Below, one piece after another: positions 8,545-17,289 of a stretch of 64,000 bases of DNA. The notes beneath the pieces were generated by a model that was given only the letters and a program-made list of their open reading frames with translations, had not been told where the DNA came from and made no database searches. Within the stretch, counting starts at the first letter, position 1, and the number at the start of each line of letters is the position of its first letter. The stretch is from Streptomyces europaeiscabiei (GTDB lineage Bacteria; Actinomycetota; Actinomycetes; Streptomycetales; Streptomycetaceae): assembly GCF_036346855.1 (NCBI RefSeq), contig NZ_CP107841.1:10110001-10174000 (forward strand), read 5' to 3'. The position numbers and the translations under genes are program-made.

Positions 8545-9990
8545 TCAGCGAGCGAACACGTCCGCGAACTTCCGGCCCGCCACCACCGGGTAGCCGAAGT
8601 CCGTCGCGTTGAAGGACGTCGCCGAGGTCGTCGTCAGGCCGGAGGCCGCGCCCCGCAGCACCCACGCCGCCCCGTCGTCGTAGCCGTTCGGCAGCACGTC
8701 CTCGCCGAACGCGCCGATCGCCAGATCGGCCTTGCCGTTGCCGTTGATGTCGCGCAGGCGGAGCGAGGAGCCGAAGTGGTCCCCGGCCTCCGCCGCGCCC
8801 GGCACGCCCGTCGTGGCCTGGTGGAAGGACTGGGCGCCGACCGTGGTCAGACCGTTCGGCCCGCCCTTGAGGAGCACGACGTTGCCGACGTTGCGCTTGC
8901 CGTCCACGCTCTCGTACGGGGCGCCGACCGCCAGGTCCGCGCGGCCGTCGCCGGTCACGTCGCCCAGGGCGAGCGCCGAGCCGAACCTGTCGTACGCCTC
9001 GTCGGTGCCCGGGACTCCGGGGCTGTCCTGGTGGTACGTGCGGCCCTTGAGCGGCAGCCCGGACGCCGAGCCGTACCGCACGATGAACGAACCACCCTCG
9101 CCGCCGGCCTCGTCGGCGGTGACCAGGTCGTCGTACCCGTCGCCGTTGATGTCGCCCGTCGCGACGGCCCCCGACCACCATGCGGCGGAGCCGGTCGTCC
9201 CGTCGTCGCTGAGGTCCGTGTGGAGGGAGCCGATGTCGCCGTGGCCGCCGTGCAGCACGCCCACGTAGCCGGGGGCCGGGGAGCCGTCCGGTGCCGACCG
9301 GGTGCCGTGCAGGACGTACTCGAAGCCGTTGCCGCCGTCCTTGGAGGAGAAGTGGCCGGCCACGATGCCGTCCAGCCGGACGCCGTCCGGCAGGAAGTCC
9401 ACCTCGGGGGCGAGTGCGCCGTCCTGGGCGGGCCCGCCGTCGCCGTACCACCAGAACGTGTCGTTGCCGACGACGGCGAGCTGGGGGCTGCCGTCCCCGT
9501 CGAGATCGGCGAAGGCCGCGCCCTCGCCGAAGCCTGCCGCCCCGGCGTTCGGGGCCGTGAGCGACATGCCGCCGGAGGTGAACGGCTTCGCGCCGCCCCA
9601 GACGATCGTCACCGATCCGCGCGGCTTGCCGGTGACCTCCTCGCCGGGCGCGCCGACGATCAGGTCGGCGTAGCCGTCGTGGTTCACGTCGCCGCTGGTG
9701 ACGTTCTCGCCGAACCTGTCCACGCTCTCCGAGGTGCCGGGCACGCCGGGGGTGTTCTGGGTGACGTTCACGAACCGGGTCCGGCTGATGCCGGCGGCGG
9801 AGCCGAAGAGGACGGTGACCGTGCCACCGCTCGCCTTGGGTGTGCCGATGGCGAGGTCGCGGTAGCCGTCGCCGTTGAAGTCGTCCGCCGGACCGGAGGG
9901 CGCCGCGACGGCGGCGGGCGTGCCGAGCCCGGTGACGGCCAGGGCGAGGGCGGCGGCAGCCGTGGCCACGGTCAGGGTGCGTCTGTGCAA
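8545..9990 (-). CDS. Secreted FG-GAP (integrin-alpha-type) repeat protein
   Basis: Start taken as TTG at 9990, which has GGGAG seven bases upstream (CTCCC on the plus strand at 9998-10002); an in-frame ATG at 10041 adds 17 residues before the signal sequence. 481 residues. A signal peptide (RRTLTVATAAAALALAVTGL, cleavage near AVAAPSG) precedes six or seven FG-GAP blades with calcium-type loops, for example DDFNGDGYRDLAIGTP, GDVNHDGYADLIVGAP, GDINGDGYDDLVTADE and RDINGNGKADLAIGAF. It is predicted to be an extracellular beta-propeller; no catalytic domain is visible. Ligand unknown. Confidence 0.88.
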   Translation of the reverse strand: MHRRTLTVATAAAALALAVTGLGTPAAVAAPSGPADDFNGDGYRDLAIGTPKASGGTVTVLFGSAAGISRTRFVNVTQNTPGVPGTSESVDRFGENVTSGDVNHDGYADLIVGAPGEEVTGKPRGSVTIVWGGAKPFTSGGMSLTAPNAGAAGFGEGAAFADLDGDGSPQLAVVGNDTFWWYGDGGPAQDGALAPEVDFLPDGVRLDGIVAGHFSSKDGGNGFEYVLHGTRSAPDGSPAPGYVGVLHGGHGDIGSLHTDLSDDGTTGSAAWWSGAVATGDINGDGYDDLVTADEAGGEGGSFIVRYGSASGLPLKGRTYHQDSPGVPGTDEAYDRFGSALALGDVTGDGRADLAVGAPYESVDGKRNVGNVVLLKGGPNGLTTVGAQSFHQATTGVPGAAEAGDHFGSSLRLRDINGNGKADLAIGAFGEDVLPNGYDDGAAWVLRGAASGLTTTSATSFNATDFGYPVVAGRKFADVFAR

Positions 9991-10159
9991 CGTAATGCTC
10001 CCGTCTGAGAATCCGACGCCCGTACGACCCCCTTGGTGCACAAAGGGTTGTACGGGGCGGAAGACGGAGTGAACGGGGGCGCCCGACCGACTCGACAGCC
10101 GGGCGCTCCCGTTCGCGAACTCGACAGCCGGGCGCCTCAGTTCGTATGCGAGGGTGCTC

Positions 10160-12148
10160 TCAGCGCACCGTGACCGCTGCCGTCGTCCCCGAACCGTTCG
10201 TCCAGCCGGACCGCTTGGCCGTCACCTTCACGCTGACCTTGTGCCCCTTGTCGGCCTTCACCAGCACGTACGTCGACCTGGTGGCGCCGGTGATGGTCTT
10301 TCCGTCGCGCTTCCAGACGTACGTGTACGAGGTGGCCGTGGGCGACCAGGTGCCGTGCGCGGCGGTGAGCTTGTGACCCACCTTGGCCGTGCCGGTGATC
10401 GTGGGCGTCGTGCCGGCCTTCAGTGCGGGGCCTACGGCGACCGTGACGGCGGCTGAGGTGGAGCGCGTCGAGCCTGCGTTGTTGGTGACCGTGGCCCGGC
10501 AGGACAGCCCGTGTCTGTAGTCGGACGCGGTCAGCGTGCGGGTCTTGCCGGTGGCTCCGGAGATGACCGTGCCGTCGCGCAGCCAGGACCAGGCGGCCTT
10601 GGCGCCGGTACCGGTCCAGGCGGCGTTGCAGGTGACCTCGGAGCCCGTACGGACGGTCCCGCTCAGCGTGGCCTTCGAGGTGATCGCCGGCTTGGTCAGC
10701 AGGGTCTGCCACCGGGCCGAGACCTGGCTCGTGTAGTCACCGCTGCCCGCGGCCGTACGTGACAGGACGGTGGCCCGGCCGTCGGGGCCGGCGGCGACCT
10801 CGCCGGACAGCGCCTCCGTGCCGGAGACGTCGGGGACGGGCTCGCTGTCGAGGGCGGTCGCCTTGCTCCAGGTGCCGTCGGCGCGGACCGCCCACTGGAG
10901 GTAGTGGTCGTTGCCGTTGTCGATGCTCGGCACCTGTGGCCAGACGACCTGGACGGTGCCGTCGGCGCCGATGGAGGCGTCCACGTCGAAAGTGACGTAC
11001 CCGGTCGACAGCGTCTTCGGCGTGGACCAGGTGCCGGTGCTCGCGGAGCGGGTGACCGCCCGTACGACCGGCTCGCTGGCGGCGCTGCTCCAGCCCACCC
11101 ACACGTAGGTGAGGTCGCCGTTGGGCCCGGTGAGCGGGTCGCTGCCGTCGCTGTAGGCGAAGGACGTGACCGCGGTCTGTACGTCGCCCCAGCTCGCGGA
11201 CGGGGAGGTCCGGGTGACGGCGTTCAGGTCGGTGCCTGTCCCGGCGGCGTTCGCGCCCCGCCACAGTACGGTGGTGGCGCCCTTGGCGTCCGACGTCACC
11301 TGCACGGCACCGTCCGTGTGGCCCACACCGGGCAGCACGGACGCGTCGCCCCAGGTCCCGGTGGCCGTGGCACGGGTGGCGGTGAGAACGGTGTGCTGTT
11401 CGCCGTCGGCGGCCTGGTCGTAGACGTCCCACACCGCGGTGGCCGACCCGTCGGGGGCGACGGCGAGCGCGAGGTCGTAGACGGAACCGGTGGTGACCGA
11501 GGCGACCGGCTGGGCCGTGGACCAGGTGGTCGCGCCCGGTGCGCGGGTGGCGGTCATGACCTTGTAGTCGTTGAACTCGCCCTGCTGCCATACGGCGGTG
11601 AGGGTGCCGTCGGCCGCCGGGGCGAGCCGGGGAAGGCCGAGGTAGGTGCCACCCGGGTACGAGGCCATCGGAACCGGCTCCGACCAACTGCCCCCCGTCG
11701 GCGTCCAGGTGGCGGCGACGGCGGCCAGGTCGCCGTCCACGCCCCGGCCCTCCACCCAGGTCACGACGGCCTGCCCGATGGGCGTCACGGTCAGGACCGC
11801 GGGGGAGGTGCTCTCGCGGCCGGTGGCCAGGGTGTGGGAGGCACTCCACGTATTGGCTCCGGCGGGCTTGACGGCGACGTCGAAGTCCCAGTGGGTGCCG
11901 TCGGCCGCCCGGTCGCGCCACAGCGCGAACGTGGTGCCGTCGCCGGCGGTCCTGACGTCGATCAGGGTCTGCCGCCCGTCGGCACCGGTCAGCGCGGTGG
12001 CGGTGCTCCAGGGACCGGCCGCGGCCGTGTACCCGGCGGCGGCGGCCGCCGGGATCGCCGGGACCACCGCGGTGACGACGGCCACCGCGGTGCCGAGCGC
12101 CAGGGCGGCGACTCTCGGTCGACGTATGCGAGATGTGCTCGGTGCCAC
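10160..12148 (-). CDS. Large secreted beta-rich protein with C-terminal Ig-like repeats
   Basis: GTG at 12148 with AGGAG five bases upstream; 662 residues. The signal peptide has a twin-arginine-like start (RIRRPRVAALALGTAVAV) ending in IPAAAAAG. Residues about 45-480 are repeated strands of the pattern 'atWS...aTa...G.a.AvW', suggesting a sialidase/exo-alpha-type propeller. Two C-terminal Ig-like units follow (about 485-575 and 580-662), the last containing AKVGHKLTAAHGTWSPT and WKRDGKTITGAT, a module common in actinobacterial surface proteins. It lies 115 bases upstream of the FG-GAP gene on the same strand. No enzymatic motif recognised. Confidence 0.75.
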   Translation of the reverse strand: MAPSTSRIRRPRVAALALGTAVAVVTAVVPAIPAAAAAGYTAAAGPWSTATALTGADGRQTLIDVRTAGDGTTFALWRDRAADGTHWDFDVAVKPAGANTWSASHTLATGRESTSPAVLTVTPIGQAVVTWVEGRGVDGDLAAVAATWTPTGGSWSEPVPMASYPGGTYLGLPRLAPAADGTLTAVWQQGEFNDYKVMTATRAPGATTWSTAQPVASVTTGSVYDLALAVAPDGSATAVWDVYDQAADGEQHTVLTATRATATGTWGDASVLPGVGHTDGAVQVTSDAKGATTVLWRGANAAGTGTDLNAVTRTSPSASWGDVQTAVTSFAYSDGSDPLTGPNGDLTYVWVGWSSAASEPVVRAVTRSASTGTWSTPKTLSTGYVTFDVDASIGADGTVQVVWPQVPSIDNGNDHYLQWAVRADGTWSKATALDSEPVPDVSGTEALSGEVAAGPDGRATVLSRTAAGSGDYTSQVSARWQTLLTKPAITSKATLSGTVRTGSEVTCNAAWTGTGAKAAWSWLRDGTVISGATGKTRTLTASDYRHGLSCRATVTNNAGSTRSTSAAVTVAVGPALKAGTTPTITGTAKVGHKLTAAHGTWSPTATSYTYVWKRDGKTITGATRSTYVLVKADKGHKVSVKVTAKRSGWTNGSGTTAAVTVR

Positions 12149-12777
12149 GACGGCTCCTGTTTCCGGTGGGGTGTCGCTGATGGAACTCGACGTGGGGGGA
12201 AGTCAGTGGTGACGGTACCCGGCCTGGTTGCCCGCCCGGCTGTCGGAATGGTCTAGAGACGATCAAGGTTTCATCAGGTGTGTGTGATGCCGACTTCTCC
12301 GACGGCATGCCGGCTCCGGACGTGGCGTCCGGCCGAGCAGAGATGAAGCACGGGGCATACGCACACTGGCGCAGCGTCGAACGGGAGACGCTTCCTGGAA
12401 GTGCATCACGCAGGATCCGGCGAGACGGCGAGACGGCGGAGCGTCGGAGACTCCGCTCCACCCCACCCGATCATGGCTTTCCGGAACCCTCCATGGACCC
12501 ACTCGACCTCTCGGCCACGGCCCCGCCGGAAAGACTGGGCGGCTCCTCAGCGGTCCGCCGCGACCGCACGTGGTCCATCAGTACGGCCGACGACCACCGT
12601 CCGCACGGGCGCGCACGAGGGGCGTCCATCGACGACCCCGTCATCTCTCCGCTCGACGGGTCGGCGACGCCCCGAAGCGCCCCGGGCTGACGAGCGTCTA
12701 CACGTACGACGTCCTGCCCTGAGCGGTAGGGGTGTGTGCTGCTCGGGTGTCCCGGACGCGCGCGGCCGGATGTGGCG
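12149..12777. other. Gene-free stretch
   Basis: About 630 bases between the secreted protein's start and the DUF4396 stop. It presumably holds the promoter of the gene ending at 12148. Open frames on both strands show no codon bias, ribosome site or recognisable domain. Confidence 0.5.
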
Positions 12778-13341
12778 TCAGTGGTAGGCGTGGACGACGG
12801 CGTGGCCCTTGCCACGACCGATCATCCACTTGTTCACCGGCGTGGTGATCAGGAAGGCGACCGCGAACCCGCCCAGGAGGGCCGACCAGAACAGTCCGTC
12901 GTCGAGATGGGCGTCCATCGCTCCCGGCGTGAGTGCGATGATCGCGTTGTCGACCAGCTCCATCACGGCGATCGAGACGGTGTCGGCGGCCAGGGCCACC
13001 TTGATCGCGTTCTTCCAGTCCAGACCGGCCCGCCGCACCGCGAACAGCGTGAACGAGTAGCCGAAGACGAACGCGAGGGTGATGGCCAGAACCATGGTCG
13101 GCACGTTTCCCCATCGCAGGGCGGTGCCGATGACCATGCCGAGGACCTCGCCGATGGCGCACCCGGTCAGGCAGTGCAGCGTCGCCTTCGCCGCCATGGG
13201 CCAGGATGCGCCACCGTGCCCTCCGTCGGGGGTCCCCCGGTCGGAGTGATCCACGTGGCCGGCGTGGTCGATGTGGCCCTGGCGGTTTTCGCCGGTGGCG
13301 TCGTCGTGCGCGGCGCCGTCATGGTGAGCGCTGTGGTCCAT
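12778..13341 (-). CDS. DUF4396 membrane protein with His-rich N-terminus
   Basis: 187 residues from ATG at 13341. The first 50 residues are rich in His/Asp (HSAHH, HIDHAGHVDHSD), suggesting metal binding. They are followed by four predicted membrane segments (ATLHCLTGCAIGEVLGMVIG, VPTMVLAITLAFVFGYSF, IKVALAADTVSIAVMELV, LFWSALLGGFAVAFLITTP). The LTGCAIGE and PVNKWMIGRGKGH motifs are typical of DUF4396. It faces the CsoR-type operator at 13397, so copper-responsive expression is likely. A role in copper handling is inferred from context. Confidence 0.85.
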   Translation of the reverse strand: MDHSAHHDGAAHDDATGENRQGHIDHAGHVDHSDRGTPDGGHGGASWPMAAKATLHCLTGCAIGEVLGMVIGTALRWGNVPTMVLAITLAFVFGYSFTLFAVRRAGLDWKNAIKVALAADTVSIAVMELVDNAIIALTPGAMDAHLDDGLFWSALLGGFAVAFLITTPVNKWMIGRGKGHAVVHAYH

Positions 13342-13396
13342 TCCCTTTCATCCCCATTCTCGTCAGTGCCGACCTGTCGGCGGTTTACCGAAAGGC

Positions 13397-13415
13397 TATA
13401 CCCCTGGGGGGTATA
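13397..13415. promoter_or_regulatory. CsoR-type copper operator
   Basis: TATACCCCTGGGGGGTATA is a perfect inverted repeat (8-bp arms, 3-base centre). It matches the established CsoR operator core TACCCC...GGGGTA of actinobacterial copper-efflux promoters. It lies 56 bases upstream of the DUF4396 start and about 140 bases upstream of the divergent DUF5134 gene, so it could control either or both. No csoR gene is in the window, so CsoR would act in trans. Confidence 0.85.
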
Positions 13416-13482
13416 AGGCGAGTATTGCTCGGCCCTCCGTTCCGGATGTCAAGCGCACTGCTCTGAGTCCGATCCTCGTCCG

Positions 13483-13507
13483 CTACGTACTAAGCAGGTA
13501 CGTAGTA
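13483..13507. promoter_or_regulatory. Inverted repeat upstream of DUF5134 gene, candidate BlaI/CopY-type site
   Basis: CTACGTAC-N7-GTACGTAG is a perfect 8-bp inverted repeat at 13483-13505. An overlapping TACTA-N10-TAGTA (13488-13507) resembles BlaI/CopY boxes. The core GTACTAAGC recurs at 17209-17217 upstream of the DUF6153 gene. A BlaI-family repressor is encoded 1.8 kb away. Assignment is tentative. Confidence 0.5.
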
Positions 13508-13552
13508 GTCGACGAGGGTGAGCCGGCGCCGGCCCCCGCGAAGGGTGGCGAC

Positions 13553-14254
13553 GTGACGGGACACCTTCTTGGCTGGACGCTGGTGGTGCTGGGCACCGGG
13601 GTGGCCGTCGGGAACCTCGTGCGCATGGCACTGGTCAGCGGCTGGGCCCGGTTCGAAGCGGGGGCCGAGGCCGTGATGGGCGGGGGAATGGCCGTGATGG
13701 CGGCGCCTCCGACAGCGGTTCTCTACGGGACGTACGGCATGTGGTGGGCGGCGGTGTTCGCGGCGCTCTGTCTCGGTGGCGTGGCCCTGTCCGTACGGCA
13801 CGCCACCCGGCGCGGTGTGCGGCATCTGCGGCACACCGCTCACCTGGTGATCGGCAACGCCGCCATGGTGCTGATGACGCTGGCCATGCCCGGCGCCGCA
13901 TCGGGGCCGACGCTCGCTTTGGCCGGCTCTTCCGGACACGGACACGGGGCCATGGCAGGGATGGAGGGCATGAGCGCCCACGGCGTGACCGAAGCCGCCG
14001 CCACCTCGGGTTCCGCGCTGCTGTGGCGTGTCGCCTTCTGGGCCCTGGCCGCCTACTTCCTGGTCTTCGTGGCCCTGGCCGTACGTGCCTGGATGCGGGA
14101 CCCGGGCGGATCACCCGCTCCGGCGGGCCCGAGGGCCCGTCACCGCCGAGCGCCCCGGACCCCCGGGGTGTTCTCCTTACCGAACGCGCGCCTGGCCGGC
14201 CACATCGGCATGGGCGGCTCGATGGCGACGATGCTGGTGATGATGACCGCCTGA
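13553..14254 (+). CDS. DUF5134 membrane protein with Met/His-rich loop and a TTA codon
   Basis: GTG at 13553 with AAGGG eight bases upstream; 233 residues. Five or six hydrophobic segments are split by a Met/His/Gly-rich loop (SSGHGHGAMAGMEGMSAH, about residue 123-140), the composition expected of a periplasmic copper-binding loop. DUF5134 is common in streptomycete copper clusters. One in-frame TTA leucine codon (14177-14179) makes translation potentially dependent on the developmental tRNA bldA. It sits between the CsoR-type operator and the M56/BlaI pair. Confidence 0.82.
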   Translation: MTGHLLGWTLVVLGTGVAVGNLVRMALVSGWARFEAGAEAVMGGGMAVMAAPPTAVLYGTYGMWWAAVFAALCLGGVALSVRHATRRGVRHLRHTAHLVIGNAAMVLMTLAMPGAASGPTLALAGSSGHGHGAMAGMEGMSAHGVTEAAATSGSALLWRVAFWALAAYFLVFVALAVRAWMRDPGGSPAPAGPRARHRRAPRTPGVFSLPNARLAGHIGMGGSMATMLVMMTA

Positions 14255-14353
14255 CGGCGAACGTCACTCGACGAACCCGCTGGTCGTGTCAATCCTGGTT
14301 CACCTGCGTCGTCGGTCCTCGCGGTCGTGCCACGCCAGACCCGTACGAATGCG

Positions 14354-15265
14354 TCAGCCGATGCCGAGCGGGCAGGCGACCAGCAGCGGCAACAGCGGAA
14401 CGGCAGCGGCTGCCGCGGCCATGGAGCCCCGGAAGGCGGGGTGCGGAGCCCTGCGCGGCCCGAGGACCCGCCGCATCCGGATCAGAACCGTCTGTCCACC
14501 CACCGCGAACGCGCCTTTCGGGGTCCGGGCCGCCGCCATCTCGTACAGCGCGGTCGCCAGGACCCCGTCGGAGTGGGCGCGCAGGGCACGGTCGTCGGCG
14601 ACCATCTCCAGCAGGAGCGCCGTCTGTTCGCGGGCGAGGCGGGCCAGGGGGAGCCGGGGGAAGACCGAGTGGAACGCCGCCGCGGCGGCGAGTGCCAGAT
14701 GGTGGCGGCCGGCGATGTGGGCCCGCTCGTGCTCCAGAACCGCCGCGAGTTGTTCGGGGGTCAGCGCCCGTACGGCCGCGTCACTGACCACGATCCTGGG
14801 TCGGCGGCCGGGCAGACAGTAGGCGGCGGGCACGTCGTACGGCAGGACGGTGGCGCCCAGCCGGGCGGAGCGGCGGCCCACCAGGTCCACCGCCTCCCGG
14901 TGCCTGGACCGAACTCGACGGGCCCGTACGACATGGAAGGTGAAACTTCCCGCGAGGGCGACCCCGAACGCCGGGGGAAGGGCGGCGGCGAGTCGGCCCG
15001 CGGTGTCGGGATGGGACCCGCCGGAGCCGATGTCGAGGCCGCAGGAATGCAGCAGACCCAGCAGTCCCTCGTGCGAGTGCTCCGTGGGCATGAGCAGGTT
15101 GTACGCGGTCAGCGCGGTACCGAGCGCGAAGGAGAGGGCCAGGGCGTGCCAGACCGCCACGGCCAGGGCGGGTGCCCGGTGTGGCCAGTCGGCCCGCAGG
15201 AGGAGGCGTGGGGCCACGAAGCCCACGAGCGCCGTGTAGGCGACGAGAGAGGGAGCCGCGTTCAC
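14354..15265 (-). CDS. M56-family membrane zinc metallopeptidase (BlaR1-like)
   Basis: 303 residues, GTG start overlapping the BlaI stop (GTGA). Hydrophobic segments at the N-terminus (LVAYTALVGFVAPRLLL) and around residues 40-60 and 90-110 precede the cytoplasmic peptidase domain with zinc motif LEHERAHIAGRHH and the downstream LLEMVADDRAL. A C-terminal membrane anchor (MAAAAAAVPLLPLLVACPLG) follows. There is no penicillin-binding sensor domain, unlike BlaR1. In such pairs the peptidase inactivates its cognate BlaI-type repressor on stimulus. The copper neighbourhood suggests a metal signal rather than beta-lactam; that is inference. Confidence 0.88.
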   Translation of the reverse strand: MNAAPSLVAYTALVGFVAPRLLLRADWPHRAPALAVAVWHALALSFALGTALTAYNLLMPTEHSHEGLLGLLHSCGLDIGSGGSHPDTAGRLAAALPPAFGVALAGSFTFHVVRARRVRSRHREAVDLVGRRSARLGATVLPYDVPAAYCLPGRRPRIVVSDAAVRALTPEQLAAVLEHERAHIAGRHHLALAAAAAFHSVFPRLPLARLAREQTALLLEMVADDRALRAHSDGVLATALYEMAAARTPKGAFAVGGQTVLIRMRRVLGPRRAPHPAFRGSMAAAAAAVPLLPLLVACPLGIG

Positions 15266-15636
15266 GACTTCGCCTGTCGTCCCACGGTACGCAATGCCTT
15301 GCGCAGCGCGGCCTGCTCCTCCTCGGTCATGTTCTCGACGAAGTGGACCAGCGCGGCCGGCCGGTCCTTGCTCGCGCCCAGGCCGTCCTCCATCAGAGCG
15401 GCGGCGTACGCCTCACGGCTGCGCACCGGAGAGTAGAGCCAGGCGCGTCCCTGTTTGCCCCGCAGCAACCATCCCTTGTTGTAAAGGATGTTGGTCACGG
15501 TCATCACCGTGGTGTACGCGACGGGACGGGTCTTGTTGATGTCGTCCACGACCTCGCGCACCGTCGCCGGACGATGCCACGTCCACAGGCGGTCCATGAT
15601 CTCCGCCTCCAGGTCCCCCAGCCGTCGCATGGCCAT
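15262..15636 (-). CDS. BlaI/MecI/CopY-family transcriptional repressor
   Basis: 124 residues from ATG at 15636 (AAAGGGAG just upstream; a second in-frame ATG at 15630 is equally possible). The winged-helix domain reads LGDLEAEIMDRLWTW, TVREVVDDINKT, YTTVMTVTNILYNKGWL, then the C-terminal dimerisation helices with ALVHFVENMTEEEQAALR. This matches BlaI throughout its length. It is translationally coupled to the M56 peptidase downstream. Direct targets probably include its own promoter (TAGTA-containing region 15672-15690) and the similar sites at 13483 and 17201. Confidence 0.92.
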   Translation of the reverse strand: MAMRRLGDLEAEIMDRLWTWHRPATVREVVDDINKTRPVAYTTVMTVTNILYNKGWLLRGKQGRAWLYSPVRSREAYAAALMEDGLGASKDRPAALVHFVENMTEEEQAALRKALRTVGRQAKS

Positions 15637-15836
15637 GACTCCCTTTCGCCGCCGACCCGCACTTGAATACGCAAGGGCATAGTAGATGGCCCACCTGCGC
15701 AGGGAGTCGCGCGAGGGCGGCGGGCAGCGGGGGCGGCGGCCGGACCCCAAGGATGTGATCGTCATGCAGGCCCACGGTTACGGTCACGGCGAGGCTTGGC
15801 CGGGTCGGTGCGGTCGGTGCGGCCGATGAGTGGGCC

Positions 15837-15874
15837 GTCCGGGTCCCGCAGCGTGAGTGCTGCGGGACCCGGAC
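15837..15874 (-). terminator. Strong hairpin downstream of DUF305 gene
   Basis: A perfect 16-bp stem (GTCCGGGTCCCGCAGC at 15837-15852 with its complement 15859-15874) and 6-base loop, 48 bases beyond the stop of the lipoprotein gene. Confidence 0.8.
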
Positions 15875-15921
15875 ACGCGGTGTGGCGGCGCGAGTCGACC
15901 GGTCCGCTCGCGCCGGGATGC

Positions 15922-16566
15922 TCAGAGCCGGTCGAGGATGCTCTTCAGTTGCCTGACCTCGTCGGACTGGCCCTGCACGATGTCGCCTGCCATCTTCACG
16001 GCGTCCGCGTTCTCACCGTTCTTCTGCTCGTCCCGGGACATGCTGATGGCACCGTCGTGGTGCTCGATCATCATCTCGGCGAACATCTTGTCGAACTCGG
16101 CACCCTTCATGCCCGCGAGGTGCTCCATGTCGGAGTCGGACATCATTCCGTCGCCGTTGCCGTGGTCCATACCGGGCATCGATTCGACGTCGGTCGGCTC
16201 GTTCCAGGACTTGAGCCACCCCTTCATCGTCCTGATCTCGGGGTCCTGAGCCTTCTCGATCTTGCCGGCGATGTCCTTGAGCTTCGCGTCGGCTGCCCGG
16301 TCGTCGGCAAGCCCGGCCATCTCCAGAGCCTGCTCGTGGTGCGGGATCATCATCTGCGCGAACGTGATGTCCGCATCGTTGAAGTCGGCGGATCCGGCCT
16401 CGCCGGCCGCGGACTCCGAGGACTCCGAGGCCTTGCCACTGCCGTGATCCATACCGCTCATGTCATCGCCGCAGGCGGAGAGGAGCAGGGCGCCGGCCGC
16501 GATGACGCCCGCGGCGGCAGCGCGGCGGGTGGTGCCGCGGCGCAGGGCATGTGTGAAGGCAGTCAT
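15922..16566 (-). CDS. DUF305 lipoprotein
   Basis: 214 residues. Lipoprotein signal peptide ending in the lipobox LLLSAC (Cys about residue 32), then a Met/His/Asp-rich stretch (DDMSGMDHGSGK) and two DUF305 four-helix halves. Their hallmark histidines are in MMIPHHEQALEMA and MMIEHHDGAISMS, with a second Met/His loop (MPGMDHGNGDGMM) between them. DUF305 proteins are extracytoplasmic and recur in copper-resistance loci. It follows the DUF6153 gene on the same strand with a 94-base gap and is closed by a strong hairpin. Confidence 0.9.
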   Translation of the reverse strand: MTAFTHALRRGTTRRAAAAGVIAAGALLLSACGDDMSGMDHGSGKASESSESAAGEAGSADFNDADITFAQMMIPHHEQALEMAGLADDRAADAKLKDIAGKIEKAQDPEIRTMKGWLKSWNEPTDVESMPGMDHGNGDGMMSDSDMEHLAGMKGAEFDKMFAEMMIEHHDGAISMSRDEQKNGENADAVKMAGDIVQGQSDEVRQLKSILDRL

Positions 16567-16660
16567 GTCGATTCACCTCGTGGTGTTGGTTCTGTGGCTG
16601 TTCGGGAGCAGGCGAAGCCGCGGGTCCGCGCGTGATGCGCGCCCGCGAGAGCGGTTCGGC

Positions 16661-17116
16661 CTACAGCCGCAGAACTGACAGACGGGTGAGATCGGGTCTG
16701 CGTGGCGGGCGGTTGGGTCGCGACACGGCGGCGAGCTGGGCGAGAAGCAGCGCCGGCCGATCCTGACGGCGCGCGAGCGCCGACTTGAGGAGCGCGCTGA
16801 GAACCCATGTGCCGAGCAGGACCGCCACACAGAGCGCCAGCATGTCCATGGCCATTGCGGGCTGGTGCGAGGACGTCGACTCCGGCGTATCCGTGCCCTG
16901 GCCGCCGGTGACTGTGGCGGCTGGAAGGCTCATCGGGTCGTGGGCCGACGCCGTCGTGTCCGTCGCAGTCGAATGGGACGCGGTGCTCATGTTGGAGTGC
17001 GCCGACTCGCTGGGATGTCCCGTGCTGTGCATCGCGAAGACGCCCAGAGCGAGCACGACGACGAGCAGCAGGCGCCCCAGGGCACCTCCTGCGCGTGCGC
17101 ACCAACCCATCTTCAT
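16661..17116 (-). CDS. DUF6153 family membrane protein
   Basis: 151 residues from ATG at 17116. The N-terminal membrane segment (GRLLLVVVLALGVFAMHSTG) contains the FAMHSTGH motif that I associate with DUF6153. Next come a Ser/Thr/His-rich exterior loop, a second membrane segment (MDMLALCVAVLLGTWVLSALL), and an Arg-rich cytoplasmic tail. It is first in the short DUF6153-DUF305 unit. The BlaI-like site at 17201 lies upstream. Function unknown; the copper context is suggestive. Confidence 0.75.
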   Translation of the reverse strand: MKMGWCARAGGALGRLLLVVVLALGVFAMHSTGHPSESAHSNMSTASHSTATDTTASAHDPMSLPAATVTGGQGTDTPESTSSHQPAMAMDMLALCVAVLLGTWVLSALLKSALARRQDRPALLLAQLAAVSRPNRPPRRPDLTRLSVLRL

Positions 17117-17200
17117 ACGGACTCCGTTACCGACCGATCTGGATCTGCTTCATCGACAGTACCCAGGAGGCGTGGGGCCCGCTGGAGAAGAGGGCGATTT

Positions 17201-17226
17201 CTACTGATGTACTAAGCTGTTTAGTG
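17201..17226. promoter_or_regulatory. Candidate BlaI-type site upstream of DUF6153 gene
   Basis: ACTAA-GCTGT-TTAGT (17211-17225) is an inverted repeat within a longer CTACT...TACTAA context. It shares the 9-mer GTACTAAGC with the site at 13487-13495 upstream of the DUF5134 gene. Confidence 0.45.
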
Positions 17227-17289
17227 GCAAAGGTCACTGTCCCGTCTGTCGGATCCTCGCAAGGGAATTCGGCCCCCTGCCCGGGCGTG

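Noticed and set aside
12263..12690. Small open frames on both strands between the secreted protein and DUF4396 genes
   Set aside because: No codon bias, ribosome site or recognisable motif.
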